Source: Vondammii sp040505895
Lineage (GTDB): Bacteria > Pseudomonadota > Gammaproteobacteria > Chromatiales > Chromatiaceae
DNA: 64,000 bases
Direction of reading: 5' to 3'
NCBI GenBank assembly: GCA_040505895.1
Contig: JBEVXU010000013.1
Coordinates: 49,106-113,105 of the forward strand
Under the pieces are notes generated by a model. The model saw nothing but the letters and a program-made list of their open reading frames with translations, did not search any database and was not told the DNA's origin. Both the position numbers and the translations under genes were made by a program. Positions 53,406 through 62,917 of the stretch are shown here, one piece after another; within the stretch, counting starts at the first letter, position 1, and each line of letters begins with the position of its first letter.

Positions 53406-55016
53406 ATGAAAAACATGATGTCACTGTTTCATAACCTGTTTCGCATTATTGGCAATGAAAGCCGGTGCAGGGCGTACAAGGGGATTCTCAGGGGAGGGCT
53501 GTATGGCCTGCTCATGTGTAGCACCTTGGTGGGTATTTCCAACGAGGCCTTTGCCGTGGAGCCTATCGAGGTCACGGTAGAGACGACAGAGTGTGGCGGA
53601 GAGACTGGCTTTACATCCTTTTTTTCCAGCGACCTGTATAAGATCCAATCCGCAGATTGCTCCGATCCCAATGAGCCTGGTAAAAAGCTTCAGCAGGTAC
53701 TGCTTAAGTCTACCTCAGGAGTCTCTAGTTTCAGTGTCCTTTGGGTAACTCAGGCCGAAGCCAGAAGCATCATGCAGCAGATCAGGGAGTCACGCGGGGC
53801 TAAACTGAAACACCTGACAAAACCTAAGGTCATCATCAAGAAGGAGACGGTGATCAAGCATGAACCGGCACGACCCGTCGAAGGGCGGGGGCAGAGTGCC
53901 GCCATTTCACCCCCTGTGGCTGCATTGCGCGGTGAGCTTGTCGGCCCAACCATCAACTTAATCGATCCGCCAGTCGCAAATACGCGCTCCATCACCAATG
54001 TGATCACTCCCGCCGGAACCGAGGGACGCCTGATTGTCGGCAGGGTGGATGCGCCCGCCGGGTTATTGTCATTAACTATCAATGGCCAGCCTTTTGAAGC
54101 TGATGCGCAAGGACTATTTAAGGCCAATGTACCTGTGAGCAAGAGCAAGACACCGGTCAGCATTGTGGCCGTGGATAAGCAGGGGAAGCGCAGTGAAGTG
54201 GAGTTTCGGCTTTTACCCGAAGCCGCTCAGGAGAGAGCCGGCACCGCTGGTGGTCAAGCGGCCGATGACAGAATTTTTGGGACATATCATGCTCTCGTTA
54301 TCGCCAATAATCAGTATCAAAAGCTCGATGACCTGAGCACTCCAAGCAACGATGCCGATGCGGTTTCGCAGATCTTAAAGCAGAAGTATGGATTTACGGT
54401 GACCCGTCTTCAGAACGCCACCCGCTATGAAATTCTTTCGACAATGAATAAGTTGCGCAAGAGTTTGACCGAAAAAGATAACCTTCTGATCTTCTATGCC
54501 GGCCATGGTGAGTATGATAAAACGAACAATCGGGGTCACTGGTTGCCGGTGGATGCAGAGCGTGACAGCACGGCAAATTGGGTCTCCACCATCGCCATCA
54601 CGGACATTCTCAATGCCATGTCTGCCAAGCATATTCTTGTCATCGCCGACTCCTGTTATTCCGGCGCCTTGACGAGGAGTGCCAATACCGAGCTGGATCC
54701 CGGTATGTCGGATGAAGTCCGGATGAAATGGCTACGTGCCATCGCCAAGACCCGTTCACGTTACGTGCTCACCTCCGGCGGTGTAAAACCGGTACTGGAC
54801 GATGGTGGCAATGGCCACTCCATCTTTGCCAGCGCCCTCATTGAGGCCTTGAATCAGAACCAGGGTATCCTGGAAGGCTCCAAACTGTATAGAGAGGTAA
54901 AGGCACGTGTTGAGGTGAGTACGGAGGAGTTGAATGTGGATCAGACTCCACAATATGCCAAGCTCAAACGTACCGGCCATGAGTATGGTGAATTCCTGCT
55001 TGTGGGTGAGAAGTAG
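53406..55016 (+). CDS. Secreted caspase-like protease (peptidase C14 family)
   Basis: The start at 53406 (MKNMMSLFHN) gives 536 residues; the frame is open 12 codons further upstream without a better ribosome binding site. A long signal region ends near 'SNEAFA' (residue 50), so the protein is exported. A linker and an Ig-like beta domain follow (about 180-270). The caspase p20-type domain (about 292-500) starts 'YHALVIANNQYQKLDDLSTP', with catalytic His367 in 'LLIFYAGHGEY' and Cys417 in 'LVIADSCYSGAL'. Both catalytic residues are intact. It is an orthocaspase-type protease that would work in the periplasm or outside. Its neighbours are tpsA upstream and a Ser/Thr kinase 126 bp downstream. 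Confidence 0.92.
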   Translation: MKNMMSLFHNLFRIIGNESRCRAYKGILRGGLYGLLMCSTLVGISNEAFAVEPIEVTVETTECGGETGFTSFFSSDLYKIQSADCSDPNEPGKKLQQVLLKSTSGVSSFSVLWVTQAEARSIMQQIRESRGAKLKHLTKPKVIIKKETVIKHEPARPVEGRGQSAAISPPVAALRGELVGPTINLIDPPVANTRSITNVITPAGTEGRLIVGRVDAPAGLLSLTINGQPFEADAQGLFKANVPVSKSKTPVSIVAVDKQGKRSEVEFRLLPEAAQERAGTAGGQAADDRIFGTYHALVIANNQYQKLDDLSTPSNDADAVSQILKQKYGFTVTRLQNATRYEILSTMNKLRKSLTEKDNLLIFYAGHGEYDKTNNRGHWLPVDAERDSTANWVSTIAITDILNAMSAKHILVIADSCYSGALTRSANTELDPGMSDEVRMKWLRAIAKTRSRYVLTSGGVKPVLDDGGNGHSIFASALIEALNQNQGILEGSKLYREVKARVEVSTEELNVDQTPQYAKLKRTGHEYGEFLLVGEK

Positions 55017-55142
55017 GAGGTCGTCGGCGTCTGCCGGGGAGCGTGGCCGCCGTATTTTGGATCTCCAATGAGGTGGGAGCCCGATGGTTCATAGGCATTT
55101 TATTGAATCTAAATATAAGAATCAGGGTGACACAGGCTTTAA

Positions 55143-56891
55143 ATGATCGATTTCAACTCGGCTCTAAATCAATTCTTTGCCGGTAAACTGGATTTCAACG
55201 GCTTGTTGCGGGAACTTGACCTGCGGCTCTCCGAGGATCCTGCTTGCTCACCTCAGATCAATAGGTTGCTAGAGGATCTTCTGCGCCAAGACAGGCTCCC
55301 GATACAGATTTATCTGGCCTTGAAGGAGAGGGTTGGTGGCGCTGAGTCTGCCGGTTTGCCGGACGCTTTCGGGCAACAAATCCAAGGTGGAGAGAGTAGC
55401 GCTGCCGTAGCCGATGATCTGCGTACGCGCATGGCGCCCAAGGATTCTCATTTTCAAGGCACAGCCAAGGCGTCTAATCCTGACCCGGGAATGCACAGGT
55501 CCACCACCCCAGACTCCCCCTTAGCCGATATGGATTATCCACGGATACCTCAGGTAGGGACTGTGCTCAAAGGCCGCTTCGTACTTGAGGAAGAGGTTGG
55601 CCGGGGTGGTATGGGGGCAGTCTACAAGTCCCGGGATATGCGCAAGGAGGAGGCGAGGGATCGGGACCCCTTCGTCGCCGTTAAGGTTCTGAACGAGGAT
55701 TTTCGCGGTAATCCCGAGGCCTTTATCGCCTTGCAACGGGAAACCAAGAAGGCCCAGCGTCTTGCCCATCCCAACATTGCTACCGTCTATGATTTCGATC
55801 GGGATGGAGATCTTGTCTTTATGACCATGGAGTTGCTGGAGGGCGAGTCCGTGGAACAGCTGGTGAAACGGGTCAGTTCCAGTGGTCTCCCGCTGCAGGA
55901 AGCACTGCCGATTATCGAGGGTATGGCCAGAGGACTGGAGTATGCCCATGAAAGAAACATTGTTCATGCCGATTTTAAACCGGGAAATGCCTTTATCACA
56001 TCGGAGGGTACGGTGAAGGTGTTGGATTTCGGTATCGCACGCGCTGTGAAACGACCGGGGCAGGCGGCTCAGGACGCCACTGTGTTCGATCCCGGAAAAT
56101 GGGAGGCTTTGACCCCGGCATATGCAAGCTGTGAGATGTTTGACCAAGCCACGCCCGATCCCCGGGATGACGTCTATGGTCTGGCCTGTGTATCTTATGA
56201 GTTGCTCGCCGGTCGTCACCCATTCAATAAACTCCCGGCAAACCAGGCACGCAACCGAAAACTTGAGCCGGAGCCCATTAGGGCCCTGAGTCAGAAGCAG
56301 AATCAGGCCCTGCGGCGAGGCCTGGCCTTCAACCGAAATGAGCGCACAGCCGGCGCCGATGAATTATTGAATGAACTCAAGGGGGGGGCAGGCACCGGGG
56401 TCGGCCGTTCGGTGTGGATAGGTGCATTGGTATTGACGGCTATGCTGATCGCCGGCGGTGCCTACTATTTTTTACAGCTGCCAGTGGATGTTCCACCCGT
56501 CATCAAAGCCCCCATCACCACTCCGGAAGTCGTAGCACCGGTGGAAGAAGAACCGATAGAAGTCCCGCTTGATCCTGAAACTCAGGCAAAAATTGAGCGT
56601 ATACTGGAGATAGCCGATCTGCATTTGGCGATAGGAAGGCTGATAGAACCCGAGGGCAGCAATGCCGCAGAGGCCTACAGGGCGGTGCTGGACTTTCATC
56701 CGGTGAACGAACGGGCATTGGCTGGACTGCAGCAGATCGCCACCCACTATGAGCAGCAGGCCCGCACAAGCCTTGGCAACGGTGACCTGAATAAAGCCTT
56801 GTCCGAGATAGATGCGGGGTTGAAGGCCTACCCAAGACACTCAGCGTTAATGCTACTAAGGGAGAAAGCCAAGGGTGGAGCTGAAAAATGA
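55143..56891 (+). CDS. Membrane Ser/Thr protein kinase, paralogue of the T6SS kinase
   Basis: The 582-residue protein has an N-terminal helical domain (1-65) clearly related to that of the giant T6SS kinase (the shared pattern is F..GK/RxDF..L, then 'LxRQxRLPxQxY'). A linker follows, then a kinase domain (about 146-413) with GRGGMGAVYK, Lys181, HADFKPGN with Asp277, and DFG at 295-297. One membrane helix lies at about 424-444, followed by a Pro-rich stretch and a TPR-like domain (about 485-580), expected in the periplasm. HAD in place of HRD again makes it non-RD. A G8 tract at 56381-56388 sits between the kinase domain and the membrane helix; slippage there would release a truncated soluble kinase. 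Confidence 0.93.
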   Translation: MIDFNSALNQFFAGKLDFNGLLRELDLRLSEDPACSPQINRLLEDLLRQDRLPIQIYLALKERVGGAESAGLPDAFGQQIQGGESSAAVADDLRTRMAPKDSHFQGTAKASNPDPGMHRSTTPDSPLADMDYPRIPQVGTVLKGRFVLEEEVGRGGMGAVYKSRDMRKEEARDRDPFVAVKVLNEDFRGNPEAFIALQRETKKAQRLAHPNIATVYDFDRDGDLVFMTMELLEGESVEQLVKRVSSSGLPLQEALPIIEGMARGLEYAHERNIVHADFKPGNAFITSEGTVKVLDFGIARAVKRPGQAAQDATVFDPGKWEALTPAYASCEMFDQATPDPRDDVYGLACVSYELLAGRHPFNKLPANQARNRKLEPEPIRALSQKQNQALRRGLAFNRNERTAGADELLNELKGGAGTGVGRSVWIGALVLTAMLIAGGAYYFLQLPVDVPPVIKAPITTPEVVAPVEEEPIEVPLDPETQAKIERILEIADLHLAIGRLIEPEGSNAAEAYRAVLDFHPVNERALAGLQQIATHYEQQARTSLGNGDLNKALSEIDAGLKAYPRHSALMLLREKAKGGAEK

Positions 56892-57011
56892 GGGGTAGTC
56901 GAATGGAAAATGCCCACCAGTTCCGACACAATGGCTACTAAGAAGAGTACATATCCATCCAATAAATTTCAGGGTGCAATATCATTGCAGGTGAAAGGAG
57001 CTTAAATACCC

Positions 57012-58235
57012 ATGTTAAGGTTGAAACGAAGATTCCTGATATTAGGCGCTATATTGGCCATGAGTGTGGCATCCATAGTGAGAGCCGATTTTTTGGCCTA
57101 CTCCGTAGATGCAGAGGGTACCAGGCGACCGCTGCCACAGAATATCACCCATATTGAGCCAAAATATCTAGTCAATCTGGAGTGGGGTAAATTTGGTGGC
57201 ACCAAGAGCCGTATCGGCGTTCTGCCTGTTGAAAACTCCTCCTCCTCCTCGACGGTAAATGTAACGGGTTCCGGCGGCACCATGACCTACACTGGCGGTG
57301 GTGGGGGTGTCCCCGTGCAGGGTATTGAAGCGATTCTCATGGATGCCATGCATCGCACTGGTCGTTTCCGCTTGGTAGAGCGTAAGGTGTTGGATAAAAC
57401 GCTGCAGGAACAGGACCTCGGGGCGACAGGCCGAATTGCAAGATCATCGGCTGCAAAAATCGGCAAGGTACTGGGTGCGCAGTATCTGTTTCAGGCGGTG
57501 GTAACCAATTACGAAGCCGGCGTAGAAAACAAAGGCGGTGGTTTGGGTGGCCTGATAGGTGGTAGTGCCGGCGCCCTTCTTGGGGGACTTTCCATTAAAT
57601 CCTCCAAGGCGGTACTTGGTATGAACTTTCGTCTGATTAACTCTGAGACCAGCGAAGTGGTCTATACCGATCAGGTCCAGGTTGCCGTCGAGGAGTCAGG
57701 ACTCAGTTATGGTGGTGCGGGATATTCCGGCGGTAGCGGGCTGGGTGGCTTCTTATCGGACTACTCAAAGACACCTATTGGGCAGGCGGTCATCTCTGCA
57801 GTTAATCAGGGGATCTTTGGTCTGGTGAAACAGACGGGAACTTCCAAGGTAGAAGGTGTCGTCATCAAATCCACCCAAGGAAAGATTTTTCTTAGCTTGG
57901 GAGAGGGTGCGGTAGTGGCCAATGAGGTGCTGGATCTGGTTAAAGTCGGCGAGCAGTTGATCCACCCGGTTACCGGCGTTTCACTGGGTGGAGAAGAAGA
58001 ACAGGTTGGTTCGGTCAAGGTGGTTTCTGTTAAAGAGAAATACTCCATTGCCAAGCCTGTAGGGATCAAAGCATCAAAGGTTAAGCGTGGTGATAAGGTG
58101 GTATCGCGCCGGGCGGCAGAGCCCCTGATGTATGCATCAACCTGGGAGGCACCGGAAGAGAAGGGCTTCTTCGGTGGTAGCAAGAGCAACACAGGGGGCG
58201 GTGATAACTCTGGAAATCCATTTTCCAACTTTTAA
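57012..58235 (+). CDS. CsgG-like outer-membrane assembly protein without lipobox
   Basis: The 407-residue protein has a signal peptide (cleaved near 'SIVRA-DF') and a CsgG/HfaB-type domain (about 60-260) with 'RIGVLPVENSSSSSTVNVTG', 'RTGRFRLVERKVLDKTLQEQ', 'KIGKVLGAQYLFQAVVTNYE' and 'SKAVLGMNFRLINSETSEVV'. CsgG itself is a lipoprotein pore that exports curli subunits; here the mature N-terminus has no cysteine, so it is not acylated. A C-terminal extension of about 130 residues with 'GEEEQVGSVKVVSVKEKYS' may bind cell wall or partner. It follows the kinase by 120 bp and is likely part of the same module. It could form an export pore, but no curli-like gene is nearby. Confidence 0.82.
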   Translation: MLRLKRRFLILGAILAMSVASIVRADFLAYSVDAEGTRRPLPQNITHIEPKYLVNLEWGKFGGTKSRIGVLPVENSSSSSTVNVTGSGGTMTYTGGGGGVPVQGIEAILMDAMHRTGRFRLVERKVLDKTLQEQDLGATGRIARSSAAKIGKVLGAQYLFQAVVTNYEAGVENKGGGLGGLIGGSAGALLGGLSIKSSKAVLGMNFRLINSETSEVVYTDQVQVAVEESGLSYGGAGYSGGSGLGGFLSDYSKTPIGQAVISAVNQGIFGLVKQTGTSKVEGVVIKSTQGKIFLSLGEGAVVANEVLDLVKVGEQLIHPVTGVSLGGEEEQVGSVKVVSVKEKYSIAKPVGIKASKVKRGDKVVSRRAAEPLMYASTWEAPEEKGFFGGSKSNTGGGDNSGNPFSNF

Positions 58236-58315
58236 ACGTTGATTTATATAAAGCTCATAAACAGTGGTTTTGAATATGACTAAATAACAAGAGTCCCTAT
58301 ACGCCCCGGATTCCT

Positions 58316-59428
58316 ATGAGACTGGGAACAAAACAGCGGATCAATGACGATCAAGCGATCGACAGCCCGGATTATCTGAGAAGCCGGCTCTGTATCGCTT
58401 CGCTTTACCTTGTCTGCGTGGTGTTATCTGTTTTTCTGGTCATTAACCTGATCAGCAGGAGCTATCAGGTGTCGTTTATTGTCGGCATCATCCTGCTGGC
58501 GACCTTGGCTACCCTCACAGACTACTATCGCCACCAAAACCTGAACCGCATGAGCAATGCCGGCATCGGTATCCTCTACCTGTTTTTGGCACCCTTACCG
58601 CTGGTAGCCCAAAATCATGACTACACGCTGATATGGACTCTCTTCTTTCCGGTCTTTGCCATCATTGCAAAGGGGGGGTACATCGGGCTGCTGCACACGG
58701 CTATCTTCTACATCATTATCTTTACGGCAGGTTTTCTCGGTATCGGTTCCTGGCAGGAGGGTGCCTGGAACACCGAGAGCATGCAGCACTTTGTGCCTGC
58801 TTCCCTGATGCTCACCTTCCTCGTTTACTACTTCAAGCAGACTCATGATCTGGTGCATGAAAAACTGAGCGCACTATTGAGGCATGAAAAAATCGAGAGT
58901 AGAAACCTGCAGGAGATCATCACTACCGATCCACTTACAGGTCTTCAAAACCGGCGCAATATTGAGCAGATTTTTATCAATGAGGCTAACCGGGCGAAGC
59001 GCTACGGCCACTATCTGGGCTTCTTTATCTTCGATATCGACCATTTCAAACGCTATAACGACCAGTTGGGTCAAAAGATGGGGGACAAGGCGCTGCAGAC
59101 TATCGCCAACATCTTTCAGGCTGGGATGCGTCGTGGTGGTGACTACACATTTCGGCTGGGAGGTGAAGAGTTCGGCGGCCTGATGGTGGTGGAGCGAAAG
59201 GAGGAGGTGATGCCCCAGGTGGAGCGGCTACGGCGCGCCGTGGAGGCGGTCGAGATCAGCTATCCCTATGAGGGAGAGCAGGTAAACTTGACCATATCCG
59301 CCGGTGTGCTTATCACTGACGGCAGCAGGTTCGATAATGCCGATGATATCTTTACTGCGGCGGACAGTGCGCTGTATGGGGCGAAGCGGGAAGGGCGGAA
59401 TCGGGTTGTTTTGTTTCGTGGAGGTTGA
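58316..59428 (+). CDS. Membrane diguanylate cyclase (GGDEF)
   Basis: The 370-residue protein has an N-terminal membrane region of about six helices (residues 24-190; no known sensor domain recognised) and a C-terminal GGDEF domain (about 205-368). 'DPLTGLQNRRNIEQIFINEA' opens the domain, 'FFIFDIDHFKRYND' gives the metal-binding Asp, and 'RLGGEEFGGLMVV' is an active GGEEF variant. No clear RxxD inhibitory site is seen before it. It would make cyclic di-GMP. The next gene codes for an HD-GYP-type phosphodiesterase, so synthesis and breakdown genes sit side by side. Confidence 0.93.
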   Translation: MRLGTKQRINDDQAIDSPDYLRSRLCIASLYLVCVVLSVFLVINLISRSYQVSFIVGIILLATLATLTDYYRHQNLNRMSNAGIGILYLFLAPLPLVAQNHDYTLIWTLFFPVFAIIAKGGYIGLLHTAIFYIIIFTAGFLGIGSWQEGAWNTESMQHFVPASLMLTFLVYYFKQTHDLVHEKLSALLRHEKIESRNLQEIITTDPLTGLQNRRNIEQIFINEANRAKRYGHYLGFFIFDIDHFKRYNDQLGQKMGDKALQTIANIFQAGMRRGGDYTFRLGGEEFGGLMVVERKEEVMPQVERLRRAVEAVEISYPYEGEQVNLTISAGVLITDGSRFDNADDIFTAADSALYGAKREGRNRVVLFRGG

Positions 59429-59588
59429 GAAACACTTTATCAGGCCATTACCTAATCAATGGTGACTTTACAGCAGAAACACGGGGGGATCGCATGCCCC
59501 TATCTGAACACCACACCGACACAGAGTATCTGAGCTATTCTGTGAGTTAGGGAATAGCTTATCGTCCCGCCCTTGAGAGGAACCACCT

Positions 59589-60131
59589 GTGCCAAAAACC
59601 CCCATGCACAGTTCATTGCTGAAGACGGCCGGTACCAGGGGACCGGCCACAGGAGCATCCAAACACTATTCACTCCACCTGAGCATTAGTGCGCTCATCA
59701 CCCTGCTTCTGGTTGTCGCCAGCAGCGCCATCGCCTGGTACAACTACAGTCAGAACAAGAGCGCGACCCTGCAGACCACTGAGGCCCTGTTCGACCGCAT
59801 AGCGGATCAGATGGCCTCCAGCCTGAGCCATACCTATGCGCCGGTTGAGTCGCTGGTGGATCTGACAGTGGAACTGGAACAGGTGAAAAGCGGTGAGCCG
59901 GAGCACTCGGAGGAGCTGTTCGACTTTTTTATCACTGCCCTGCAGGCCCACCCACAATTGAACGCGGTCTTCATCGGTTATGCCGGGGGGGAGCAGTACC
60001 TGGTTCGGGCCTTACAGGGCGATCCGGCGGCCATCAAGGCGGTCTCCGCCCCCCCCGGGAACCGAGTACGTAGTACAGCAGCTGTCGATTTCTGCGGAGA
60101 GTGGAAAAGATATCCGCTACCTCTACTATGA
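59589..60131 (+). pseudogene. N-terminal part of a frameshifted HD-GYP sensor protein
   Basis: This frame gives the first about 155 residues of the protein whose rest is encoded in the next frame. It has one membrane helix (about residues 33-54, 'LITLLLVVASSAIAWYNYSQ') and the beginning of a periplasmic sensor domain of the dCache type ('LVDLTVELEQVKSGEPEHSE', then 'AVFIGYAGGEQYLV'). After the C8 tract at 60049-60056 the frame becomes meaningless and stops at 60131. One C too many explains the break; a sequencing error or true slippage cannot be separated from here. Confidence 0.8.
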
Positions 60132-62652
60132 TGCCCGACGGCAACCGCTGGGCAGCGGCCGGCCGTCAAATTTCGACTACGACCCACGTAAACGTCCCTG
60201 GTATAAGGCGGCCATGGCCAATGAAGGACTGCAGCACACCTCTCCCTATGTCTTCTATACCACCGCTGAACTGGGGGTCACCGCCAGCCGTGTGGTGGCG
60301 AATAGGCAGGCGGTGGTCGGGGCCGACATTCGCCTGCATGACCTATCTCTCGTGCTCTCACAACACCGCATAACCCCGAGCACCGAAGCGGTGGTGTTTG
60401 ACAGTGGCGGCACAGTCATGGCCTATCACGACGTGGAGCAGGTAGTACGCCTGGTGAAGCAGGGTGATACCGGCAAGTTGCAGACCGCCCACCTGGAAGC
60501 GCTGCAACACCCGGTGATGCAGGCACTCTATCAGGCTCGCCAGGAGGGGGTAGGTGAGGGGCGAATCACCCTCGCCCTCGCCGAGGACCAGTGGCTGGGT
60601 TCGGTTTCAATACTGCCAAACCGGGGTAAGCGGCAGATCTATCTGGCCATACTCTCACCCCATCGAGAGCTGCTGGCGCCGCTTGAACGCACCCGGCGGG
60701 AGAGCCTGCTGATCTCCCTGGCTATGCTGCTGGTCGCTGCCGGCTTGGGATGGCTGCTCTCACGGCGTATCTCCGAACCCCTGCATCGTCTGGCGGGGGA
60801 GGCGGATGAGGTTCGCAAGATGCGGTTCGAAACTCCAATCGACGTCGTCTCGCAGATTGCTGAGATCGACCTGCTGGCGCGGACCATGGGTGTGATGAAG
60901 GGTTCGGTGCAGCATTTCGTGGAGATAGGCAAGGCGCTGTCGGCTGAGAAGGATCTCGACCGCCTGTTGCAGATGATCCTGGAGGAGGCGCGACAGGTCT
61001 GCCGGGCCGACGGCGGGACTGTCTGCCTGTTGAGCGAGGATGGCCGGCAGCTCGATTTTGCACTGCTGCGCAATAATCGCACCGGTGCCGCTTTCAGCGA
61101 TGTGGAGCGGGAGACTCCATCCATTGCCCCGGAGATGCTGAGTGAAGATCCTGCCATAACAGGCGAGACCCTGCTCGCCCGGGTGGCCAGGACAGGCAAC
61201 TCACTGGCGGTAGATGACCTGGATCACTACCACGATGTGGACTGCGATTCGGTCCGTACCCGTTACGAGCAGGGGGAGTATCGCTGTGTCTCCCTGCTGG
61301 CTATGCCCCTCTTCAACCGCCAGGGAGAGACTATCGGCGTGCTTGAACTGGTCAACGCACGAGATCCCGCTAACGAGCACCCGGTAGGGTTCAGTAGCGA
61401 GATGATGAGCTATGCCGAGGCCCTGGCCTCCAGTGCCGCCATCGCCCTGGACAACCACCGGCTGTTGAAGGCGCAGAAGGATCTGCTCGACTCTTTCATC
61501 CAGGTCATGGCCGGTGCCATCGACGCCAAATCCCACTACACCAGTGGTCACTGTCAGCGGGTGCCCGAACTGGCACAGGATCTGGCACAAGCCGCCTGTG
61601 ATACACAGCTGCCTCCCTTTGCCACCTTTACACTCGATAGCGATGATAGGGAGACCCTGCACCTAGCCAGTTGGTTGCACGACTGCGGCAAGGTCACCAC
61701 ACCGGAGCATGTGGTGGATAAGGCGACCAAGCTGGAGACCATCTATAACCGCATCCATGAGATCCGTATGCGCTTCGAGGTGTTGTGGCGTGATGCCGAG
61801 ATTGAATACTACCGCTCACTGGCCGAGGCGTCGGGAGACCCGGCAGCAGGGTTAGAGCGCTTGCGGGCGCGACAGGCCCGACTGCGCGAGGATTTTGCTT
61901 ATGTCGCGGAGTGCAACCGGGGTGGCGAGTTCATGGAGCCAAAAAAACTGGAGCGGCTGCAGGTGATCGCTGCACAGCGTTGGATGCGTCAACTGGACGA
62001 CCAACTAGGGCTTTCCGATGAGGAGCAGAGTCGCAGGGCCGATGCCCCCGTGCCGGTGCTTCCGGTGGCTGAACCCCTGTTGGCCGACAAGCCGGAACAC
62101 AGGATAGTGCGATCGGCGGGTGAGATGCCCTTTGGCGACAATCCCTACGGTTTCCGCATGGCGGTACCCGAGGCCATCGCCAACCTGGGTGAACTGCATA
62201 ACCTGAGCGTGGCCCGTGGCACCCTGAACGACGAGGAGCGATTCCGTATCGACGAACACATCACCCAGACCATCATCATGCTCAACCGGCTCCCGTTCCC
62301 CAGGGAGTTGCGGCAAGTGCCGCGCTGGGCCGGCAGCCACCACGAAAAACTTAATGGCGACGGTTATCCCCGCCGCCTGGAAGCGGCTGAGCTATCGGTC
62401 CCGGAAAGGATCATGGCCATCGCAGATATCTTCGAGGCGCTGACCGCCAGTGACCGCCCCTATAAACAGGCAAAAACCATCGCCGAGGCGCTGCAGATCA
62501 TGAGCCTCATGCGTGATGACGGCCACATCTGCCCCGACCTGTTCACCCTGTTTGTCTCTTCCGGCATCCCCCAACGGTATGCAAAGCAGCACCTGCGGCC
62601 GGAGCAGCTCGATACTGTGGATGTGGAGTCCGTACTGCGGTCAAAGCGATAA
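59980..62652 (+). CDS. HD-GYP cyclic-di-GMP phosphodiesterase with dCache, HAMP and GAF domains (frameshifted main part)
   Basis: The true protein should be read from 59589, switching frame at the C8 tract near 60050, for about 1,020 residues; the open frame from 59980 has a spurious start. After the switch it continues the sensor domain ('YYDARRQPLGSGRPSNFDYD', 'KRPWYKAAM'). A second membrane helix (about 60700-60760), HAMP (about 60760-60930), GAF (about 60950-61450) and an HD-GYP domain (about 61490-62600) follow. The HD pair is in 'WLHDCGKVTTPEHVV' and the GYP motif in 'HHEKLNGDGYPRRL'. An extra helical insertion of about 140 residues separates them. It would hydrolyse cyclic di-GMP in answer to a periplasmic ligand, opposing the GGDEF protein upstream. 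Confidence 0.9.
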   Translation: MPGGSSTWFGPYRAIRRPSRRSPPPPGTEYVVQQLSISAESGKDIRYLYYDARRQPLGSGRPSNFDYDPRKRPWYKAAMANEGLQHTSPYVFYTTAELGVTASRVVANRQAVVGADIRLHDLSLVLSQHRITPSTEAVVFDSGGTVMAYHDVEQVVRLVKQGDTGKLQTAHLEALQHPVMQALYQARQEGVGEGRITLALAEDQWLGSVSILPNRGKRQIYLAILSPHRELLAPLERTRRESLLISLAMLLVAAGLGWLLSRRISEPLHRLAGEADEVRKMRFETPIDVVSQIAEIDLLARTMGVMKGSVQHFVEIGKALSAEKDLDRLLQMILEEARQVCRADGGTVCLLSEDGRQLDFALLRNNRTGAAFSDVERETPSIAPEMLSEDPAITGETLLARVARTGNSLAVDDLDHYHDVDCDSVRTRYEQGEYRCVSLLAMPLFNRQGETIGVLELVNARDPANEHPVGFSSEMMSYAEALASSAAIALDNHRLLKAQKDLLDSFIQVMAGAIDAKSHYTSGHCQRVPELAQDLAQAACDTQLPPFATFTLDSDDRETLHLASWLHDCGKVTTPEHVVDKATKLETIYNRIHEIRMRFEVLWRDAEIEYYRSLAEASGDPAAGLERLRARQARLREDFAYVAECNRGGEFMEPKKLERLQVIAAQRWMRQLDDQLGLSDEEQSRRADAPVPVLPVAEPLLADKPEHRIVRSAGEMPFGDNPYGFRMAVPEAIANLGELHNLSVARGTLNDEERFRIDEHITQTIIMLNRLPFPRELRQVPRWAGSHHEKLNGDGYPRRLEAAELSVPERIMAIADIFEALTASDRPYKQAKTIAEALQIMSLMRDDGHICPDLFTLFVSSGIPQRYAKQHLRPEQLDTVDVESVLRSKR

Positions 62653-62917
62653 TATTGCCGGTTGTTCTGCATCTACCGCTTTGTGGGTGAGAAACTTGAG
62701 CAACAGCTCACAAAGAAGATGATAGGTGACCTGAGAAGTCACTTCCTATTAGTAAGAGCTATACTCGTTCATAGGGGATTTCAAATATTACCCTCTGATG
62801 GGTGAGGGTGTGCTTAGAGGTCATTTATTTGCGTGCCGAGTAAGTGGATATACTCGATCGACTTTATCGGTGGGTCATCCCGCGTGATCGAATGTGATCA
62901 GAATAGGGAGAGGTAAT

